Shown one piece after another: positions 56,221-64,000 of a stretch of DNA of 64,000 bases. Within the stretch, counting starts at the first letter, position 1. Every line of letters starts with the position of its first letter. Made by a program: the position numbers and the translations under genes. The notes beneath the pieces are model-generated. The model was given only the letters and a program-made list of their open reading frames with translations. It made no database searches and was not told the origin of the DNA. The DNA comes from Stenotrophomonas maltophilia (lineage in GTDB: Bacteria; Pseudomonadota; Gammaproteobacteria; Xanthomonadales; Xanthomonadaceae): NCBI RefSeq assembly GCF_006974125.1, contig NZ_CP037858.1, positions 4,464,001-4,528,000 on the forward strand. The letters run 5' to 3'.

Positions 56221-56412
56221 GGGTGGCGGAGGGCCGGACGGGGCAGGGCACGCTGCAAGTACCCCTCCGGGGCCCGGCCCAGCCGCTGGCAGCTGGGCGT
56301 TCGGTCGCTTGCGAAACAGTGCTTCGCAAGCAAAGCGCCCTCACCCATGTAAGCTCGATCGGCGCATCCATGCGCCTCACGGCCCTGTCCCGCCCGGCCC
56401 TCCGCCACCCAC
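56221..56412 (-). repeat. About 190-bp palindromic intergenic element (copy 1)
   Basis: The ends are inverted repeats of about 29 bp with two mismatches (GGTGGCGGAGGGCCGG at 56222-56237 and its complement near 56393-56409). Inside, read on the minus strand, are a GGCGCATGGATGCGCC hairpin, GTGAGGGCGCTTTGC, a CTTGCGAA/TTCGCAAG hairpin, GACCGAACGC and CCAGCGGCTGGGCCGG. About 130 bp of this matches copy 2 at 56590-56785 in the opposite orientation. Confidence 0.85.
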
Positions 56413-56464
56413 CCCACATCCCCCGAGCGCGGTGGGTTGGCTCTTGGAAGCAAGAGCAGAAGCA

Positions 56465-56485
56465 GTGCGGACCAACGGTCCGCAC
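56465..56485. repeat. Perfect 9-bp hairpin between the two long elements
   Basis: GTGCGGACC/GGTCCGCAC with an AAC loop lies in the roughly 180 bases that separate the two long palindromic copies. Nothing else recognisable lies there. Confidence 0.6.
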
Positions 56486-56589
56486 CCACCAAAGCAGAAG
56501 AGACCACAGCAGCGGCGCGCTGCTTCCGAAGCCATGAACCCCCGCTTTTGCCCCCGCTTTCGGGCGGTCCGGCCGCGTCCGCGGGAAAC

Positions 56590-56785
56590 CGTCAGGGAGG
56601 GGGAGAGGGGGCTGCGCAGGACCGTTGGCGCCATGGATGGCGCCATCGAGCCCCCAGGGGTGAGGGCGCTTTGCTTGCGAGGCATGCCTCGCAAGCGACC
56701 GAACGCACAGCCGCCAGCGGCTGGGCCGGACCCCGGAGGGGGGTTTACGGCGTGTCCTGCCCTGCCGCCCTTCCCCATCCAAGCC
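56590..56785 (+). repeat. About 190-bp palindromic intergenic element (copy 2, inverted to copy 1)
   Basis: Read on the plus strand: a G-rich left arm, the hairpin GGCGCCATGGATGGCGCC (56628-56645), GAGCCCCCAGGGG, GTGAGGGCGCTTTGC, the hairpin CTTGCGA/TCGCAAG around GGCATGCC, GACCGAACGC, CAGCGGCTGGGCCGG, then GTTTACGGCGTGTCC and a C-rich right arm. Order and spacing match copy 1. It ends about 100 bases before folE. Confidence 0.85.
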
Positions 56786-56890
56786 GATACCAAACAAGGC
56801 GCCGCCAGCCCCCCGATGAACCGTCCCAACAGGACGACCCACCCCCCGGTCGGGTACGATGCTCGCCCCCCGTTCGGGACGCTGTACGCA

Positions 56891-59772
<2,882 letters not shown>

Positions 59773-59788
59773 GAGACCCGACCATCGC

Positions 59789-62700
59789 ATGGCTATCTCC
59801 AAGCACACCCCCGCCCTGTTCAACGAAGGCCTGCCGGACCCGCGCCTGCAGCAGTTCCGCATGCGCCGCCTGCAGGTGCACAACTGGGGCACCTTCAACG
59901 GCCTGACCGAAGTGCCGATCGCCGAGCGCGGTTTCCTGTTCGTCGGCCGTTCCGGCTCGGGCAAGTCGACCCTGCTCGATGCCATGTCCGCGCTGCTGAC
60001 GCCGCCGGCCATCGTCGACTTCAACGCCGCCGCGCGTGAAGCCGAGCGCAGTGGCCGCGACCGCAACCTGGTGTCCTATGTGCGTGGCGCGTGGGCCGAC
60101 CAGCAGGACAGCGGCACCGGCGAAATCGCTACCCAGTACCTGCGCAAGGGCGCGACCTGGACCGCACTGGTGCTGGAATACCGCGCCGGCGACGGCCGCG
60201 TGGTCAGCCTGGTGCGCCTGCTGTGGATCTCCGGCAACGGCACTTCGGCCGGTGACGTGCGCAAGCACTACATGATCGCCGAGCGTCCGTTCGACATCGC
60301 CAAGGATCTCGGCGGCTTCGACCTGGACCTGCGCAAGCTCAAGCAGAAGCTGTCCGATCTGCACCACTTCGACGCTTTCTCCGGCTACGCCGAGCGCTTC
60401 CGCGACCTGCTCGGCATCGACAACGAGATGGCGCTGCGCCTGCTGCACAAGACGCAGTCGGCGAAGAACCTGGGCGACCTCAACGTCTTCCTGCGCGACT
60501 TCATGCTCGACACGCCGAAGACCTTCGACGCCGCCGAGCGCCTGGTCAGCGACTTCGCCGAGCTTGATGGCGCGCACCAGGCGGTGGTCACTGCCCGCCG
60601 CCAGGTGGAAACCCTGCTGCCGGCACGCGCCTACTACAACGACCTGAAGGAAATGCACCGCCAGCGCGGTGACGACGAAGCACTGAAGCTCGGCGTCGAC
60701 AGCTTCCGCGAAAGCCGTCGCCAGGCGCTGATCGAAGCGCGCCTGCGCGAGATGGATGTGCGTGACCGTGGCCTGCTCGGCGAAGAAGCCCAGCGCCGCG
60801 CCGCACTGGACAATCACACCGAGCGCCTGGCCGAACTGGAACTGCAGCGCCGCCAGCAGGGCGGTGAGCGCATCGAGGAACTGGAACGCGAGCAGGGCCG
60901 CGCCGAAGCCGAGCGCGACCGGCGCAAGGCCAAGCGTGATCAGGCCCAGGAAGCCGCACAGCAGCTGCAGGCCGAACTGCCCGACGATGCCCACGGCTTC
61001 GCCGAACTGGTCGAGCGTGCGCAGAACGAACTGCAGGACCGCCAGCGCGCCTCGGCAGCACTGGACGATGCGATCAGCGACCGCCTCGGCGGCAAGCGCG
61101 ATGACGAGCGCCGCTTCGGTGAAGTGCGCAGCGAACTCGAAGCGATGCAGCGCACCCCCTCCAACATCCCGGCGCCGATGCAGAAGCTGCGCGCGCGCCT
61201 GGCCGAGGAAACCGGCATCGCCGAGGCGGCGTTGCCGTTCGTCGGCGAGCTGATCCAGGTCCGCTCGGAAGAGCAGGGCTGGCAGGGCGCCATCGAGCGC
61301 GTGCTCGGCGGCTTCGCACTGTCGCTGCTGGTCGATGACAAGCACTACAACGACGTCGCCGAGTGGGTGAACCGTACCCACCTGGGCATGCGCTTCACCT
61401 ACTACCGCGTGCGCCGCAACGACGATGCGTTCGCCCGCGAGCCGTCGGCGAAGTCGCTGCTGCACAAGCTGGAACTTCGCGAGCATGTGTTCGAAAGCTG
61501 GCTGCGGCGCGAGCTCGGCAAGCGCTTCGACTACGAGTGCGTGGACGCCAAGCAGCTGCGCAACGTCGACCGTGGCATCACCCGCGAAGGCCAGGTCAAG
61601 CATCCGGGCGACCGTTTCGAGAAGGACGACCGCAGTGCGGTGGGCGACCGCCGTCGCTGGATCCTCGGCTTCAACAACCACGACAAGGTGGGCGCCTTCG
61701 AGCGCGAAGCACAGGAACTGGCCAAGCGCATCGCCAGCTGCGAGACCGATATCGCGCGCCTGCGCGGCCAGCGTGATCGCGACAACGAACGCCGCCTGGC
61801 CTGCCATGAGCTGGTCAGCATCAGCTGGAACGAGATCGACATCGCCGCCCCGCAGCAGCGCCTGGGCGATATCGAGGCCACCCTGCGCGATCTGCGCGAA
61901 GGCAATGCCGACCTGGCCAAGCTGGCCAAGCAGATCGACGCCGTGCGCGCCGACATCGAGCAGTCGCGCCGCACCTATGAAGACGTCCGCGTCGAGCGTG
62001 GCCAGCTGGTCAAGGAACGTGATCGCCTTGACCGCGCACGCCAGCAGAGCCGTGCGCTGGTGCTGCCGAGCCTGGCCCAGGAGCAGGAAGCCGGTCTTGC
62101 CGAGCGCCTGCAGGAGCAGGGCCCGCTCAGCCTGGAAACGCTGGAAGCGCACATGCGCCAGGTCAGCAACGCGTTGAACGAGCAGCTGTCGTCCTCGCAG
62201 CAGGACCTCAACCGCATCGAAAACCAGCTGATCGGTTGCTTCCGTCGCTTCATCCAGCAGTGGCCAGAGGAATCGGGCGACTTCACCGTCTCGGTGGCCT
62301 CGGCCGAGGACTTCCTCGCTCGCCTCGAACGCCTGGAGCGCGATGGCCTGCCGCAGCACGAAGAGCGCTTCTTCGATCTGCTGCAGAACCAGAGCAAGAA
62401 CAACCTGCTGGCCCTGCAGCGCCACAGCGCCGAGGCCCGCAAGTCGATCGGCCAGCGCCTGGACGAAGTGAACGCCAGCCTGGAACAGGTGCCGTTCAAC
62501 CGCGGCACGTTGCTGACCATCGAACTGAACGACCGACGCCTGCCGGAAGTCGGCGAGTTCCACCTGCAGCTGCGCGAAGTGCTGTCGCAGCAGCAGACCG
62601 AGCAGCGTGAGCTGGCCGAATCGCAATTCACTGTGCTGCGCCAGCTGGTCAACCGCCTGGGCTCGCAGGAAGGCGAGGACAAGCGCTGGCGCGAGCTGGT

Positions 62701-63169
62701 GCTGGACGTGCGCATGCACGTGGAGTTCATCGGCGTCGAGCTGGATGCGGAAACGCGCCAGCAGGTCGAGATCTATCGCAGCGGCGCCGGCAAGTCCGGT
62801 GGCCAGCGCCAGAAGCTGGCCACCACCTGCCTGGCGGCCGCGCTGCGCTACCAGCTCGGCGGTGCCGACAGCCAGCTGCCCAGCTACGCTGCCGTCGTGC
62901 TCGACGAAGCCTTCGACAAGGCCGACAACGAGTTCACCGCACTGGCGATGAACATCTTCGACAACTTCGGCTTCCAGATGGTGGTTGCCACCCCGCTGAA
63001 GTCGGTGATGACGCTGGAACCGTTCATCGGCGGCGCCTGCTTCGTCGAGATCAGCGGCCGCCACGACTCGGGCGTGCTGCTGATCGAGTACGACGAAGAG
63101 GGCAAGCGCCTGAAGCTGCCGGAGCGCAGCCGTCAGCAGGCCAACGAACCGGAAGAAGCCGAGGCCTGA
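59789..63169 (+). CDS. SMC-like ATPase (JetC/MksB type)
   Basis: This 1126-residue SMC-family protein has a head-coil-head layout: Walker A FVGRSGSGKSTLLDAM (GRSGSGKST at residues 53-61), a long coiled coil interrupted by a hinge-like region, and the C-terminal signature KSGGQRQK (residues 1002-1009) and Walker B VVLDEAFDKAD (Asp1039, Glu1040). This matches JetC/MksB, the motor of Wadjet and MksBEF complexes, which extrude DNA loops and in Wadjet restrict plasmids. No JetD/MksG nuclease gene follows; the next gene is a convergent transporter. Confidence 0.9.
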   Translation: MAISKHTPALFNEGLPDPRLQQFRMRRLQVHNWGTFNGLTEVPIAERGFLFVGRSGSGKSTLLDAMSALLTPPAIVDFNAAAREAERSGRDRNLVSYVRGAWADQQDSGTGEIATQYLRKGATWTALVLEYRAGDGRVVSLVRLLWISGNGTSAGDVRKHYMIAERPFDIAKDLGGFDLDLRKLKQKLSDLHHFDAFSGYAERFRDLLGIDNEMALRLLHKTQSAKNLGDLNVFLRDFMLDTPKTFDAAERLVSDFAELDGAHQAVVTARRQVETLLPARAYYNDLKEMHRQRGDDEALKLGVDSFRESRRQALIEARLREMDVRDRGLLGEEAQRRAALDNHTERLAELELQRRQQGGERIEELEREQGRAEAERDRRKAKRDQAQEAAQQLQAELPDDAHGFAELVERAQNELQDRQRASAALDDAISDRLGGKRDDERRFGEVRSELEAMQRTPSNIPAPMQKLRARLAEETGIAEAALPFVGELIQVRSEEQGWQGAIERVLGGFALSLLVDDKHYNDVAEWVNRTHLGMRFTYYRVRRNDDAFAREPSAKSLLHKLELREHVFESWLRRELGKRFDYECVDAKQLRNVDRGITREGQVKHPGDRFEKDDRSAVGDRRRWILGFNNHDKVGAFEREAQELAKRIASCETDIARLRGQRDRDNERRLACHELVSISWNEIDIAAPQQRLGDIEATLRDLREGNADLAKLAKQIDAVRADIEQSRRTYEDVRVERGQLVKERDRLDRARQQSRALVLPSLAQEQEAGLAERLQEQGPLSLETLEAHMRQVSNALNEQLSSSQQDLNRIENQLIGCFRRFIQQWPEESGDFTVSVASAEDFLARLERLERDGLPQHEERFFDLLQNQSKNNLLALQRHSAEARKSIGQRLDEVNASLEQVPFNRGTLLTIELNDRRLPEVGEFHLQLREVLSQQQTEQRELAESQFTVLRQLVNRLGSQEGEDKRWRELVLDVRMHVEFIGVELDAETRQQVEIYRSGAGKSGGQRQKLATTCLAAALRYQLGGADSQLPSYAAVVLDEAFDKADNEFTALAMNIFDNFGFQMVVATPLKSVMTLEPFIGGACFVEISGRHDSGVLLIEYDEEGKRLKLPERSRQQANEPEEAEA

Positions 63170-63189
63170 GCGCCTCGGTCCATCTACCT

Positions 63190-63258
63190 GTAGAGCCGAG
63201 CCATGCTCGGCTGCTCTTCGCGGCCGGACTCAGCGTGCCAACCAAGGTTGGCACCTAC
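63190..63258. repeat. Two GTAG-tagged REP palindromes after the SMC operon
   Basis: Elements at 63190-63215 (plus, stem AGCCGAGC/GCTCGGCT) and 63235-63258 (minus, stem GTGCCAACC/GGTTGGCAC) face each other between the convergent SMC and TSUP genes. Confidence 0.85.
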
Positions 63259-63275
63259 CTGGTCATCAAGCTCAT

Positions 63276-64000
63276 TCACGCACCGCGGAACGTATCCCAC
63301 GCCATCCGCGCGATCAGCACCACCACCAGCCCCACGAACAGCTTGCGGATGAACGGCGTACCGCCCTTCAGCGCCAACCGCGTGCCCACCACCGAGCCGA
63401 TGATGTTGGCCGCCGCCATCGGCAGCGCGAACAGCCACAGGATGTTGCCGGTCGGCACGAAGAACGAGATCGCCGCTACGTTGGTGGCCAGGTTCACCAC
63501 CTTCGATGCCGCCGAGGCGCGCAGGAAATCCAGGCCGAAGAAGCGCACGAACAGGAAGATCAGGAAGCTGCCGGTGCCCGGCCCGAAGAAGCCGTCGTAG
63601 AAGCCGATCGCCGCACCGATGGCCAGCGCGATCGCCAGCTCACGCCGGCCGATGTCCTGCGGCCGGTGCAGCGCGCCGAAATCCTTCTTCCACAGCGTGT
63701 AGGCCAGCATCGCGATCAGCAGCACCAGCACCAGTGGGCGTACCGCGTCCTTGGGCAGCAGGCTTACCGCGGTGGCGCCGGCGAAGGAGAAGATGAAGGC
63801 CGTGCCTGCCGCGAACAGCACCGGCTTCCACGGGAAGCGCACGTTGCGCGCATAGCGCCAGGCGGCTGCACCGGTGCCGAACATCGAGCTGAATTTGTTG
63901 GTACCGAACAGCATTGCCGGCGTCTGCTGCGGCAGCACGGTGAACAGGCCGGGTAACTGCACCAGCCCACCGCCACCGACGGCGGCATCGACCAGGCCGG
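63276..64000 (-). CDS. TSUP-family membrane transporter (TauE/SafE type), 5' end outside the window
   Basis: This partial polytopic protein has the TSUP-family N-terminal repeat signature LVDAAVGGGGLVQLPGLF at the window edge and the internal repeat GAAIGFYDGFFGPGTGSFLIFLF later. Family members move sulfite, sulfoacetate or other organosulfur anions; this substrate is unknown. The reading frame is open through the right edge with no start codon of the correct position, so the gene begins beyond the window. A GTG at 63962 lies in the middle of the conserved repeat and is not the start. Confidence 0.9.
   Translation of the reverse strand, partial: GLVDAAVGGGGLVQLPGLFTVLPQQTPAMLFGTNKFSSMFGTGAAAWRYARNVRFPWKPVLFAAGTAFIFSFAGATAVSLLPKDAVRPLVLVLLIAMLAYTLWKKDFGALHRPQDIGRRELAIALAIGAAIGFYDGFFGPGTGSFLIFLFVRFFGLDFLRASAASKVVNLATNVAAISFFVPTGNILWLFALPMAAANIIGSVVGTRLALKGGTPFIRKLFVGLVVVLIARMAWDTFRGA

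Noticed and set aside
56186..56890. Extension of the folE frame about 235 codons upstream
   Set aside because: It crosses the long palindromic repeats and lacks any similarity to GTP cyclohydrolase. The ATG at 56891 gives the usual length.

Overview
The window is chromosomal DNA from a high-G+C gammaproteobacterium of the Xanthomonadaceae, almost certainly a Stenotrophomonas (S. maltophilia complex). The evidence is the xanthomonad-type tonB-exbB-exbD-exbD2 cluster near gyrB, the order rpmH-dnaA-dnaN-recF-gyrB, a complete six-gene mla operon, recCBD, and many short GTAG-tagged palindromes of the REP type typical of S. maltophilia. No tRNA, rRNA, CRISPR array, insertion sequence or prophage was seen.

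Layout. 1-3.3 kb (minus): a periplasmic TPR protein, then tonB, exbB, exbD and the first codons of a second exbD, which together energise outer-membrane transport. 3.5-5.2 kb (minus): an M48 lipoprotein protease and a CPBP membrane protease. 5.3-12.6 kb (minus): gyrB, recF, dnaN and dnaA, the replication-origin region. It carries DnaA boxes on both sides of dnaN and five parS-like ParB sites in and around recF. 12.9-19.4 kb (plus): rpmH, rnpA, yidC, an unusual deacetylase-caspase-TPR lipoprotein, and mnmE. 19.4-36 kb is mixed housekeeping and accessory genes: a glycerophosphodiesterase, a rhomboid protease, terC behind a yybP-ykoY (Mn2+) riboswitch, rlmI, a TelA-like pair, an M19 dipeptidase, an amino-acid permease, a SUFU-domain gene in a LysR/LysE operon, an oxidoreductase, a GST, rmuC, a Cys-rich lipoprotein and a glutathione peroxidase.

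36-40.4 kb (minus) is mlaFEDCBA, the retrograde phospholipid transport system of the cell envelope. 40.6-49.5 kb (plus) is recC-recB-recD with overlapping junctions, encoding the double-strand-break repair nuclease. 49.6-50.9 kb is a small lower-G+C patch with two immunity-like hypothetical genes among repeats. 50.9-56.1 kb (minus) is a MarR-controlled tripartite aromatic-acid/drug efflux operon (DUF1656, membrane fusion protein, outer-membrane factor, FUSC pump). Next comes about 770 bp of long palindromic repeats, then folE. 57.6-63.2 kb (plus) is a three-gene SMC/condensin-like operon (DUF3375, DUF4194, SMC ATPase) matching JetA-JetB-JetC of Wadjet, or MksF-MksE-MksB, with no JetD/MksG nuclease beside it. 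The window ends inside a TSUP-family transporter.

Most notable are the deacetylase-caspase-TPR protein, the parS cluster partly written inside recF codons, the JetABC operon without JetD, the riboswitch before terC, and three classes of intergenic palindrome, including a roughly 190-bp element present as inverted copies upstream of folE.
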